From the NCBI RefSeq assembly GCF_014641555.1, contig NZ_BMHY01000009.1, forward strand, positions 1-64,000: 64,000 nt of DNA, read 5' to 3'. The notes beneath the pieces were generated by a model that was not told the origin of the DNA, did no database searches, and saw only the letters and a program-made list of their open reading frames with translations. The stretch is from Paenibacillus radicis (ex Gao et al. 2016) (GTDB taxonomy: Bacteria; Bacillota; Bacilli; Paenibacillales; Paenibacillaceae). Made by a program: the position numbers and the translations under genes. Positions 43,415-51,996 of this stretch are shown here, piece after piece; the first letter of the stretch is position 1, and the number at the start of each line of letters is the position of its first letter.

Positions 43415-43606
43415 GGGAATGATCCCGCCCTTCGACTCAATAACACTGCAACGCTATTATAATGTAGTCTGGGCAACTATTAGTTACGAAATGGTTAAAA
43501 TGCAAATTTATGCTGTGTTCAAATTGTCATTGATTATGTTAGCCTATTGAGAGCAATATCACGGTCCGTTATTCAATCTTTTTTTACGACAGGGTGAAAA
43601 AGCCAT

Positions 43607-44230
43607 ATGGGCTATTCTTATTTATTAACGATCATTGAGCAATTCGGTTATATTGCCTTATTCCTTGTACTATGTCTGGGACTGATCGGTCTGCCGATTC
43701 CGAATGAAGCGGTTGTACTGACCGGGGGGGCTTTGGCCGCATCCGGCATGCTGGAGCCCGGGCCCGCCTACCTGATGACGTTTCTCGGCATCTCATCAGC
43801 TATGACCTTCAATTACTCGATAGGCCGCTTCGCCGGCTCCAGACTATTTGACTGGTTCATGCGAAAGAAGAACATCGAAAAATTCGTCTCCAAAGCGGAT
43901 CACCTGAATGCGAAATACGGCGGCTGGTCACTGGGAATCGGGCTGCTGTTTCCCTTTCTGCGCCATGTCATGCCCTTTGTTGCCGGCACCAATCGAATGA
44001 AATACAGCAGATTCTCATTATTTGCTTATCCTTCCGCTTTCATTTGGACGTCGATTTATTTCACAATTGGAGCTTTGTTCGGCGATCACGTCGAGGAGAT
44101 TGGTGATCTGATCTACGATTACGGCCTCCTTGCTGCAGTGCTGGCCGTTGTGATTATCGCCTATCTTTTCTGGCATTTCTCGCTGCGCAACCGGCCAAAG
44201 AAAGAAGACAATGCGAGACGGCACTTATAG
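43607..44230 (+). CDS. DedA-family membrane protein
   Basis: A 207-residue DedA/SNARE-associated protein: 'GYIALFLVLCLGLIGLPIPN' with the family's conserved 'PIPNEAVVLTGGALA', 'FNYSIGRFAGSRLF' and 'LFPFLRHVMPFVAGTNRMKY' (the F/PRHxxPxxAG motif). About five helices. DedA proteins help to move undecaprenyl phosphate or other lipids across the membrane; UppP, encoded about 5 kb to the right, acts on the same carrier, without genetic linkage. GGGTGA precedes the ATG. Confidence 0.92.
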   Translation: MGYSYLLTIIEQFGYIALFLVLCLGLIGLPIPNEAVVLTGGALAASGMLEPGPAYLMTFLGISSAMTFNYSIGRFAGSRLFDWFMRKKNIEKFVSKADHLNAKYGGWSLGIGLLFPFLRHVMPFVAGTNRMKYSRFSLFAYPSAFIWTSIYFTIGALFGDHVEEIGDLIYDYGLLAAVLAVVIIAYLFWHFSLRNRPKKEDNARRHL

Positions 44231-44244
44231 CCTTGTGAGACAAT

Positions 44245-44288
44245 AAAAGAACCATTCGCCTGTACCTCACAGGAACGAATGGTTCTTT
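44245..44288. terminator. Bidirectional Rho-independent terminator
   Basis: AAAGAACCATTCG pairs with CGAATGGTTCTTT; an inner CCTGT/ACAGG extends the stem. Lies between convergent dedA and the 89-residue gene. Confidence 0.85.
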
Positions 44289-44292
44289 ACGT

Positions 44293-44562
44293 TTATAACC
44301 GTACCAGTTTCTCTTGCGCCGCCTGGACCAAGAAGTCGAACAGCTCATCATCTTCCTCTAGTTCATCTTCGAGAGCGAGCAATTGATCCTCGTCGCCTGA
44401 CTCGTTCAGAAAAAATAAGCCATAGCCCCATTCTGTCGCTTTGCGGCTGTGCAGCGTCATTTCGTATTGATTCGAAGAACCGTCGATTTCGAACTGAACT
44501 TGTCCGACATAGCCGTCGGCCTTCGTATACGTCATTTTTGCTTCCAAAATTTTCACTTTCAT
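44293..44562 (-). CDS. Small uncharacterised acidic protein
   Basis: An 89-residue soluble protein with a beta-rich N-terminal half ('VKILEAKMTYTKADGYVGQV', 'YEMTLHSRKATEWGYGLFF') and an acidic C-terminal helix ('LLALEDELEEDDELFDFLV'). GGAAG precedes the ATG. It ends at the shared terminator. I recall similar short proteins in other Paenibacillus, but no named function. It might be cotranscribed with the TIMP-like gene upstream, 75 bases away. Confidence 0.65.
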   Translation of the reverse strand: MKVKILEAKMTYTKADGYVGQVQFEIDGSSNQYEMTLHSRKATEWGYGLFFLNESGDEDQLLALEDELEEDDELFDFLVQAAQEKLVRL

Positions 44563-44637
44563 TCGCGGGTAATCTTCCTTCCTAAACTCGTCCTTTCCTC
44601 ATTTTACCCTTATAAAATTTTTCGTCAATGATGGTTC

Positions 44638-45216
44638 TTATCTAACCGTTCGTCTCCTTCTAATCGCATACGCGATAAAAACGGCAAGCAGCAGTACGGC
44701 AACGATGGAGATGATAATCGGGATACTGCTTGATTGTTTGGGCGGCATTTGCAGCACAGGCGGTACAGAGCCGCCTCCAAGGAGCGAAAGATCGGCGCCG
44801 GCTTGCGCGAGCAGCATCGTTCCGCCGCAGGAATCGACCTGGAGATCCCCGCTTTTTGCATTGGCATAAACCAGATATTGTTGACCGTCCTTGAATTCGA
44901 CGCCGCAGCTTGCGCTGCTCATAGCGGTATGTACCGTTAATTGATTGGTAACATGCCCCTTCCATACTTCACTGACTTCAAAGTTCACCTGAACGGGACT
45001 ATCGGACGAGCGGCTAACGAATGGGATCTCAGCCTTCTTTTTCGTAAAAACGACTGTCCCGGCAAAAATAGCGGCTTTGCTTTTCATTTGCTGTTGTACT
45101 TCAGGTCTCTCCGCGCATGAGCAAGCCTGTACCGCTTGCGGAGCCAGCAACCCGCCTATAACAATTATTACGAGCGCAATGGCAATAGAGCCAGCCGTGA
45201 CCGCGATTTTGTTCAA
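44638..45216 (-). CDS. Exported TIMP/NTR-like protein with C-terminal membrane anchor
   Basis: A 192-residue protein. The signal peptide ends at '...APQAVQA' and the mature N-terminus would begin 'CSCAERPEVQQQM', the arrangement of TIMP/netrin-like (NTR) domains, in which an N-terminal CxC starts the fold. Two further Cys occur in 'SSASCGVEF' and 'VDSCGGTM', giving the usual disulphide pairs. A C-terminal helix ('IPIIISIVAVLLLAVFIAYA') and a basic tail anchor it. The TTG at 45216 is nine bases from GGGAGG and better than the TTG at 45225. Protease inhibition is not shown for bacterial members. Confidence 0.75.
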   Translation of the reverse strand: MNKIAVTAGSIAIALVIIVIGGLLAPQAVQACSCAERPEVQQQMKSKAAIFAGTVVFTKKKAEIPFVSRSSDSPVQVNFEVSEVWKGHVTNQLTVHTAMSSASCGVEFKDGQQYLVYANAKSGDLQVDSCGGTMLLAQAGADLSLLGGGSVPPVLQMPPKQSSSIPIIISIVAVLLLAVFIAYAIRRRRTVR

Positions 45217-45341
45217 TGCAGACAACCTCCCTTATCTCTCTCTAATTTTTACAATTTTATTTCTAGACGGCTGCCGGCTCCAAAATGTTTCATGCGCCGT
45301 CACAGGCGCGCCATCTGCCATTCCATAGCAGCAGCGCACAA

Positions 45342-45382
45342 AAAAACCGGCCCAACAGATTCAAAGATCCATTGAGCCGGTA
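45342..45382 (-). terminator. Rho-independent terminator of the MMPL gene
   Basis: Minus-strand stem ACCGGC...GCCGGT with an added CAA/TTG and a T7 run just after the MMPL stop. Confidence 0.7.
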
Positions 45383-45388
45383 TGATAA

Positions 45389-47611
45389 CTAGCCTTCGTT
45401 CTTCGTTGGTTCGATCAGATTCGCTTTAGACGGCCAGAATGCCCGTCTGCCGAGCAGCGCCGTTATGGCCGGCACAAGGAACGGACGCACGATAAACGTG
45501 TCCATCAGAACGCCCAGCGCCGTTATAAGGCCAAACTGTACAAGCACCTGGATCGGCAGCGTTGCCAGCACGGCAAAGGTAGCCGCCAGAATGAGCCCGG
45601 CCGAAGTAATAACGCCTCCCGTCTCGCTCACGCCTTCCTTAATTGCTTGCGACAAAGGTATCGTCTTGCGTTTCCGCCAAATGCTTGAAATCATGAAGAT
45701 GTTGTAATCCTCGCCGAGCGCAACGAGAAATACAAAGGAGTAAAGCGGAATGGCTCCCTGAATCGCATCGACTCCCATGACATAATGGAGGATGATCCAG
45801 CCAAGGCCAAGCGCCGAGCCAAATGAAAGCACGACGGTTGCGGTTAAATACAACATCGCCGTTACCGACCGCAAATAGATGAGGAGCAGCAGCATAATCA
45901 GCGCGATGACAAGCGGAATCACAACGGTATTGTCCCGGTTGGTAAGCGCCCTCGAATCGTATTGGGTCGCCGTCTGTCCTGCGACCCACACTTTATCGGC
46001 TGCGTGGTCTATGCCTGCCTGTGCGAGCAGCGCCTCCGTTTTCTCATAAATTTGCGGAATTGCATCCATTGCTTCTTCCGAGTAAGGATTGAGATTGAAG
46101 AGCAGTTGCACCGACTGCAAATTCGGATCCTGCCCGCTGGCCACCGCCTTCGATACTGTATCCACCTCGCGCAGCGTGCCTAAACCAGATGCCAGGTCTA
46201 CCGATTTGCCTTCTGTTTGGACGACAACGGTAACAGGCGCTAGCTGACCAGGGGTGAATGAGTCGGAAATGACATCGAAGCCTTCTCGGGACGGCATATC
46301 CTTCGGAAATGACGATAACAGGTCATACGTAAATTTTACTTGCGTCGTAAATCCGGCCAATGCCGTCAGTACAACCACGCTAGCAATAACTACCGTCCAT
46401 GGCTTGGCAACGACTAGCTTGCCGATTTTCGTGCCAAAACGATTTTCCCTGCGCTTCTCCGTCTTCACTGGCTTGCCTTTGTTTTGCGCGCGGGCAGCGT
46501 CCATTTCGGCGGTTCGTGGAACAAAAGGATAAAAGGAGCCTCTGCCAAAAATGGCAAGCAAGGCTGGCACTAGCGTGAGACTAGCGATTCCCATTATAAG
46601 AATCGACAAGCTGAACGGTACCGCAAAACGCTGGTAAGCACCATATTTAGCAGCCAGCAGTGTGATCAAAGCAAGAACGACGGTGAAGCCGCTCATCGCT
46701 ATGGCGCCGGAAGCGTCCTTAAACGCCGTACGCAAGGCACGTAGCTTGTCATTGTCCAACTTCAATTCCTGACGGTAGTGGGAGATGAGAAACAAGCAAT
46801 AATCGGTTCCCGCGCCAAACAGGAGAACGGTCATAATGGAGATGGCTTGGGCGTCGACTGTAATCCAGCCCTCCCCCGCCATCCAGCCAAGCAGCGGACT
46901 GGTAACCAAGTAGGCAAATCCGACGCCGATTAACGGTATAAAGGCCAGTATCGGCGAGCGGTATATGAGCAGCAGCAGAATGAGAACAAGCAGCACGGTT
47001 GCGATCATCAGCGAGATATCTGCCCCTTTGAATAAGCTGCTGGCGTCCACCGATATGCCGGCCGGACCGCTTATTCTGGCGCTTAGCGCGTTCTTGTCTT
47101 TCACCGGAACCGAGAACGGATCGGGCTCGCTAGTCCATGAAGAGACTTCCTTCTGAATATGCTCGAAATTGGTTTTCAGCACATCGGATTCGGTACTTTC
47201 GTCAAATGGAACAGGCTGCACCAGAGTCGCTCCATCCTCAGAGGTGAAAGCGGCTAGCGCAGGCAAAGGCATTTGATGGAAAGGAATAATTGCACCCTGC
47301 GCTTCCAGCGGATTGTCGGAGAGTGAGGCGGACAATTGCTGGAAGAGCTTGTAATCATCCTCGGTCAGCCCCCCTTCCCGGTGCCAGACGATTAATGCGG
47401 GCACCCCGGACTCACTAGGGAATTTCTCTTTAATTAAATGATCTGCGACAACGGACGGACTGTCCTTCTCTAAATTCGGCGCCCTATTGTTTTCCTTGTC
47501 GCCGACAGGCGGCAGCAATACGGTCAGCAGCGCGGCAAACGCGATCCATACCGCCAGCGTCACCCATCTACTGCGTCTTCCTGCCACGATGTGGCTAAGC
47601 TTTTCCAACAT
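45389..47611 (-). CDS. MMPL/RND-family transporter
   Basis: A 740-residue exporter with two repeats, each of a membrane helix, an extracytoplasmic domain and five helices. Typical pieces are 'LLFGAGTDYCLFLISHYRQE' and 'LVALGEDYNIFMISSIWRKR', the GxDY motifs that carry the proton-relay Asp in each half. B. subtilis YdfJ and actinobacterial MmpL have the same layout. It probably exports a lipid, drug or polyketide. It is divergent from a TetR repressor, which very likely controls it. Confidence 0.92.
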   Translation of the reverse strand: MLEKLSHIVAGRRSRWVTLAVWIAFAALLTVLLPPVGDKENNRAPNLEKDSPSVVADHLIKEKFPSESGVPALIVWHREGGLTEDDYKLFQQLSASLSDNPLEAQGAIIPFHQMPLPALAAFTSEDGATLVQPVPFDESTESDVLKTNFEHIQKEVSSWTSEPDPFSVPVKDKNALSARISGPAGISVDASSLFKGADISLMIATVLLVLILLLLIYRSPILAFIPLIGVGFAYLVTSPLLGWMAGEGWITVDAQAISIMTVLLFGAGTDYCLFLISHYRQELKLDNDKLRALRTAFKDASGAIAMSGFTVVLALITLLAAKYGAYQRFAVPFSLSILIMGIASLTLVPALLAIFGRGSFYPFVPRTAEMDAARAQNKGKPVKTEKRRENRFGTKIGKLVVAKPWTVVIASVVVLTALAGFTTQVKFTYDLLSSFPKDMPSREGFDVISDSFTPGQLAPVTVVVQTEGKSVDLASGLGTLREVDTVSKAVASGQDPNLQSVQLLFNLNPYSEEAMDAIPQIYEKTEALLAQAGIDHAADKVWVAGQTATQYDSRALTNRDNTVVIPLVIALIMLLLLIYLRSVTAMLYLTATVVLSFGSALGLGWIILHYVMGVDAIQGAIPLYSFVFLVALGEDYNIFMISSIWRKRKTIPLSQAIKEGVSETGGVITSAGLILAATFAVLATLPIQVLVQFGLITALGVLMDTFIVRPFLVPAITALLGRRAFWPSKANLIEPTKNEG

Positions 47612-47690
47612 TCCGATTCATCCCCGTTTCCTTTGCAGTCTTATTTGGTTTACAATAGATTTGTGTATTAAATAATTATATATACCGGAA

Positions 47691-47706
47691 GGTTAATTAA
47701 TCAACC
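47691..47706. promoter_or_regulatory. Palindrome between mmpL and tetR genes
   Basis: GGTTAATTAATCAACC, a 16-base near-perfect palindrome in the 179-base divergent region. Probable operator of the TetR-family repressor. Confidence 0.5.
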
Positions 47707-47790
47707 GAATTTGATTACAAATTTGCGAACTCGCTATATAAAGCTAGCCGTTAGGCTAAACCTGCCAACATTAACGAGGAGGGCCTGACT

Positions 47791-48411
47791 TTGACAGAAC
47801 AGCCGCCAAAACGAAAACCCGGAAGACCTAAAGCGGATGGAAAAAACCAGACGATGATTCAAATTATGCGCACCGCCGCCTTTTTATTTATGGAGCATGG
47901 CTTCGAGAAGGTATCGCTGGAAGGCGTCGCTCAAGCATGCGGCGTAACGAAAGCGAGCGTCTATTATTATTTCAACAACAAAGCTCAGTTGTTTACCGAA
48001 TCGGTACTGCTGGTCCTCTCTGTCGCGCTTGAGCAGACCAGACGAATTATGGAAGGGCCTGGCTCGCTGCAAGAGCGGCTGCTTAAAGTAGCAGAGGGGC
48101 ATATGGCGAATGCCCACGTCGATTTCGAGACGATGATGCGAGAGGCTTCCGCAGGCTTGAGCGAGGAACAGATTACGCGCATTCGCAATGCCGAAAACGC
48201 CCTCAATCAGCTGCTCGAGGACGTGTTCCGGCAGGCTATAGCAGACGGAGAGATTGCCCCGGCCAATCCGCTGCTCCTCGCCCACGCTTATATTGCCGTC
48301 ATGACAGTACGTAACCGCAAAGAAATTGTGAATGACAAAGAGAGCCTGCAGCAAGCAGCCAAAGATATTATTCAACTCTTCTGGAACGGTCTTGCCCCGC
48401 GGAAGCCATAA
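47791..48411 (+). CDS. TetR/AcrR-family repressor
   Basis: A 206-residue regulator. The N-terminal HTH is 'SLEGVAQACGVTKASVYYYF' preceded by an AT-hook-like 'RKPGRPKADGK'. The C-terminal ligand domain has no recognisable motif. It starts at a TTG with GAGGAGG eight bases upstream. Divergent from the MMPL exporter with a palindrome between them, a classical efflux-repressor pair. Convergent with uppP, 22 bases apart, without an obvious terminator. Confidence 0.9.
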   Translation: MTEQPPKRKPGRPKADGKNQTMIQIMRTAAFLFMEHGFEKVSLEGVAQACGVTKASVYYYFNNKAQLFTESVLLVLSVALEQTRRIMEGPGSLQERLLKVAEGHMANAHVDFETMMREASAGLSEEQITRIRNAENALNQLLEDVFRQAIADGEIAPANPLLLAHAYIAVMTVRNRKEIVNDKESLQQAAKDIIQLFWNGLAPRKP

Positions 48412-48433
48412 GCGAGTACGCTTCACAATGGCT

Positions 48434-49222
48434 CTATAAAATAAGGAGCGCAAATAAAGCGGCAAGTCCAAACCGGTAATACGCAAACCAGGATAACCGG
48501 AGCTTTTTAATCAAATTCAGAAAGGTTACAATTGCAATCGTAGCCACAATGAACGCAGCGAGCAAGCCGATCAGAAACAAAGGCAAATCCGCTGCTGTTA
48601 GAAACGCCCTGCTTTTAATCAAATCTATTCCGCTTGCTCCAGCCATTATAGGCACGGAGACGATAAACGTGAATTCGGCGGCGGCCTTCTGGCTTGCGCC
48701 AAAAAACATCCCGCCTGATATCGTGGAGCCCGAGCGTGAAAAGCCGGGCCATAAGGCAAGCACTTGGAACAAACCGATAGCAAGCGCTTGTCTATACGTA
48801 ATATCGTCCAGCTCCTCCGCCGTTATTTTCCGTTTCAACCGATCCGCTGCGATCATGAGCAGCCCGCCAGCTACCAATCCGACTAGCACCGTTGCCGGAC
48901 TGAACAAATAATCTTTAATAACACCGTGCAGAAGAACGCCGAAGAGGCCAGCCGGAATAAGAGCCAGTGCAATGTGGAGTACATTTAGTCCCGATGTTTT
49001 GGACAGATTGAAATTCAGCAGGCGGATGAATCTTTTCCGGTACAGCACGAGCACTGCCAAGACGGCACCAAATTGAACGACGACCTCGAACGTTTTCGCC
49101 CGTGCATCCGTAAACCCAAGCAAATCTGCTGTTAAAATTAAATGACCCGTCGATGAAACGGGCAAAAATTCGGTTAAACCTTCCACAATCCCCATGATGA
49201 TCGCATTCAGCAAATCTCCCAC
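48434..49222 (-). CDS. uppP: Undecaprenyl-diphosphate phosphatase
   Basis: A 262-residue membrane enzyme of the BacA/UppP family: 'EGLTEFLPVSSTGHLIL' (E-rich motif and His) and 'WPGFSRSGSTISGGMFFGAS' (P-loop-like motif with the catalytic Arg/Ser). About eight helices. It dephosphorylates C55-PP to the carrier lipid used for wall synthesis, and gives bacitracin tolerance when abundant. I start at the GTG at 49222, five bases from GGAGG, rather than 26 codons upstream, since the extra part is charged and not family-like. Confidence 0.93.
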   Translation of the reverse strand: MGDLLNAIIMGIVEGLTEFLPVSSTGHLILTADLLGFTDARAKTFEVVVQFGAVLAVLVLYRKRFIRLLNFNLSKTSGLNVLHIALALIPAGLFGVLLHGVIKDYLFSPATVLVGLVAGGLLMIAADRLKRKITAEELDDITYRQALAIGLFQVLALWPGFSRSGSTISGGMFFGASQKAAAEFTFIVSVPIMAGASGIDLIKSRAFLTAADLPLFLIGLLAAFIVATIAIVTFLNLIKKLRLSWFAYYRFGLAALFALLIL

Positions 49223-49350
49223 GTCAACCTCCGCCTTTCCTGAACGTAAGCGGCGGCTTGTCATTCTTGTCCAGCCGCCCTCTTCCATTCTACGATGCAT
49301 AGCGGTTTAAATATGACCCGCACTCCCCCGCAATTTGCGAAAAAGCAAAC

Positions 49351-49428
49351 AAAAAACCGCATCACGGACAAGGAGACCTCTGAAAAAGTTGCTTTTCAAT
49401 GGCCTTCCCAATCGGAAAGCGGTTTTTT
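49351..49428 (-). terminator. Probable terminator after the CNNM/CBS gene
   Basis: AAAAAACCGC and GCGGTTTTTT are perfect 10-base arms 58 bases apart, with an inner short hairpin; the upstream arm begins at the stop codon of the CBS gene. Confidence 0.4.
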
Positions 49429-50713
49429 ATTTGTTGCGATTCACCATAATTTCGACCTTGCGGATGCGATGCTTCTCCTTCACCCGAACAGTAAACGTCA
49501 GCTCGGCATACGTCCATGGCTCGCCAACCTTTAACTCTGCGTTTTGATTAAACAGCCAGCCGCCGATGGAGTCAACGTCTTGACTCTCCAGATGACTGCC
49601 TGTCGCCTCGTTGACCTCGCTGATCAATGCCTTGCCGTCCACCAAAAAAACATTGTCTCCGATCTGATCGATTTCAACCACTTCGTCCTCATCGAATTCA
49701 TCACGTATTTCACCAACGATTTCTTCGACAATATCTTCAATCGTAATCATGCCGGAGGTGCCTCCATATTCATCGAGAAGAATTGCGATATGGACCCGTT
49801 CGAGCTGCATACGCCGCAGCAGCTTTTTAATCGGAATTACTTCCGGCACCGACATCATGGGCTGCATGAGCGATCGTACGGTAGAGTTATGCGTATCGAA
49901 ATCATGCATGAAAAACTGCTTCGTATTAATGACACCAATGATATTGTCCTTGCTTCCGCTCGCAACAGGGAACCGCGTATATTGCTCCTTACGGATAATC
50001 GCAATATTTTCTTCCTTCGACTTTTCGACGAATAGACATACCATGTCGGTGCGCGGCACCATAATTTCACGAGCCAGCCGTTCGTCGAATTCAAAGATCC
50101 GGTTCACGTAGCTGAGCTCGCTTTTATTAATTTTTCCGCTTTCGTAGCTCTCCGACATAATGAGCCGGATTTCCTCCTCGGAATGCGCTTCATGCTCCCC
50201 CGTCGGTTTTAAGCCCAGCATGCGGACGAGCCCGTTCGCGGAGCCGTTAAGCAGCCAAATGAACGGAAACATCAGCTTATTGAACCAGATGATGATCGGC
50301 GAAGTGAACTGGCTGACTTGCTCCGCTTTAATAATAGCAAGTGTTTTCGGGGCAAGCTCTCCTAGTACGACATGCAAATAAGTCACAATAACGAAAGAAA
50401 TAATAAAGGACAAAGCATTCGATAGATTTGCCTGAAGATGCAGCCGTTCAAACAGCGGATGCAGCAGCTCATGTACGGTCGGTTCGCCAAGCCAGCCAAG
50501 GCCCAGCGCCGTTATTGTAATCCCCAGCTGGCACGCAGATAGATAGCCGTCCAGATGAGTAATGACTTTTTCGACTGATTTAGCGTTTTTGGCCCCTTCG
50601 TTAACCATCTGGTTAACGCGGCTCGTGCGCAATCGTACGACCGCAAATTCCGTAGCGACGAAAAAAGCCGAAAATAGCAGCAGGATCGCAAATAAGAACA
50701 ATTTCAATACCAT
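49427..50713 (-). CDS. CNNM/CBS-domain membrane protein (HlyC/CorC family)
   Basis: A 428-residue protein: N-terminal CNNM domain with four helices ('LLFSAFFVATEFAVVRLRTS', 'SACQLGITITALGLGWLGEP'), a CBS pair ('PRTDMVCLFVEKSKEENIAI', 'AILLDEYGGTSGMITIEDIV') and a C-terminal CorC_HlyC domain. Family members (YhdP, MpfA, CorC) mostly export or adjust Mg2+. No toxin activity is implied by the older 'hemolysin' label. The ATG at 50713 has GGGGAG twelve bases upstream; a TTG at 50722 is closer than usual. Confidence 0.92.
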   Translation of the reverse strand: MVLKLFLFAILLLFSAFFVATEFAVVRLRTSRVNQMVNEGAKNAKSVEKVITHLDGYLSACQLGITITALGLGWLGEPTVHELLHPLFERLHLQANLSNALSFIISFVIVTYLHVVLGELAPKTLAIIKAEQVSQFTSPIIIWFNKLMFPFIWLLNGSANGLVRMLGLKPTGEHEAHSEEEIRLIMSESYESGKINKSELSYVNRIFEFDERLAREIMVPRTDMVCLFVEKSKEENIAIIRKEQYTRFPVASGSKDNIIGVINTKQFFMHDFDTHNSTVRSLMQPMMSVPEVIPIKKLLRRMQLERVHIAILLDEYGGTSGMITIEDIVEEIVGEIRDEFDEDEVVEIDQIGDNVFLVDGKALISEVNEATGSHLESQDVDSIGGWLFNQNAELKVGEPWTYAELTFTVRVKEKHRIRKVEIMVNRNK

Positions 50714-50811
50714 GTGACGCAATAACTCCCCTTTAGCAATGCAAGATGGCTAGGCATTCCCTTATTGTAGCCAAAGCTCATCATTCACATTCCGCAGCGG
50801 GATTTATCGGG

Positions 50812-51993
50812 TTACCACGGCACGTCGTCGTTAGAGGAAGTTTCGTTATGGGCAGCATTGTCTGACTGGGCTCTGTTCAGCGAGGCTTCAAGCTCCGATT
50901 GCGGTTGCGGTGCTTCTTCCCGCTCGCGACGATGGGTTCCGATTTCATCCAAAATATCGGTCAGATCCGGCGGCGAAAGCAGCTCAACCGGGGACATGCC
51001 TTTATCAAATTGGAAAGAATCGCCTTCAATGACGACAACGTATCGTCCATTATGCTTGGCGAAATGAAAAGCAGTGCCGAAATCGGCCAGCAGCCCTTTC
51101 ATCGTAACGCTATCCAGCTTGAACGAGAAAGATAAATCGGGCTTCTGCTCCACCAGCGCCGCCGATGCGGCAGCAACCTGCTCATGCGTCCAATATTCTT
51201 GGATATCACGTTTTTCACTGTTCGCCCATACCTCAATGGCATTCTCCTCTTCCCGCCGCTCCGTACTTTCGGGCGCATCCTGCCACTTATCCTCCATGTA
51301 CTGTTGAACCATGCCAAGAACCTGCTCGCCCATTACTTCGGGCAGCGGTTTTTCATAAGAGACATACTTCAAGAAGTCTTCGAAATAACGGGCGTGGGAC
51401 GCTTGGTGAATTTTCAGCTCCCAATGCTCCAGCATCCCTTCCTCCGGCATATGAGGATATTGAATAGACTTGATGCTGCGTGCGCTGATTGCCATTTCGA
51501 CTTGAGAAATCAAGCTGCGCTCATCGGCGATGCGGGCGATATTCGGTTCAAAATCGCATTTCAGCAAAAATAAAAACGGCTCATCGAAATACGTATTCAG
51601 CTTCGCCCTCGCAATAATAAACGCACCGCCTCGCACTGCGCTTGTATCCATATAAATATGGACAAGCTCGTCGGCGATGCCGATGAACCGCTCCTTATGT
51701 TCAGCATCGCGCAAGCGCTGGAACAGATTGTAGTTCTGATTGCTTCCAAGCTCATAGCCGGGCTCGACCATGAATCGTCCGATTTTGGTCGGCGCGTTCT
51801 CCGAATTGGGATTCCGTTCGACTTTGCGCTTGACGATCCGCTTGAACTCTCCATCCAAAAACTTCTTAATTTCACTGTCTTCATAATCGTCCTCGTCCAG
51901 CGTTTGATAATGCTTGTACCGCTTGGACGAGCCGCTGTCGTCGCCATCGGTGACAATGACGAAAAAAGATAAATACTCCATATTGAAATCCAC
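50812..51993 (-). CDS. Uncharacterised acidic protein downstream of nos (DUF3900-like)
   Basis: A 393-residue cytoplasmic protein without signal or membrane segments. Parts such as 'EYLSFFVIVTDGDDSGSSKR', 'VHIYMDTSAVRGGAFIIARA' and 'KIHQASHARYFEDFLKYVSY' recall an uncharacterised Bacillales family that I would place in DUF3900, with moderate certainty. The C-terminal 60 residues are disordered-looking and acidic. The gene begins 3 bases after the nitric oxide synthase gene, so it is cotranscribed with it. Function unknown. Confidence 0.7.
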   Translation of the reverse strand: MDFNMEYLSFFVIVTDGDDSGSSKRYKHYQTLDEDDYEDSEIKKFLDGEFKRIVKRKVERNPNSENAPTKIGRFMVEPGYELGSNQNYNLFQRLRDAEHKERFIGIADELVHIYMDTSAVRGGAFIIARAKLNTYFDEPFLFLLKCDFEPNIARIADERSLISQVEMAISARSIKSIQYPHMPEEGMLEHWELKIHQASHARYFEDFLKYVSYEKPLPEVMGEQVLGMVQQYMEDKWQDAPESTERREEENAIEVWANSEKRDIQEYWTHEQVAAASAALVEQKPDLSFSFKLDSVTMKGLLADFGTAFHFAKHNGRYVVVIEGDSFQFDKGMSPVELLSPPDLTDILDEIGTHRREREEAPQPQSELEASLNRAQSDNAAHNETSSNDDVPW

Positions 51994-51996
51994 GAA

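Noticed and set aside
43495..43515. Single AAAATGCAAATTT motif like the repeat box
   Set aside because: The match is short, AT-rich and lacks the TGCAGGTTG part or a partner at 51 bases.
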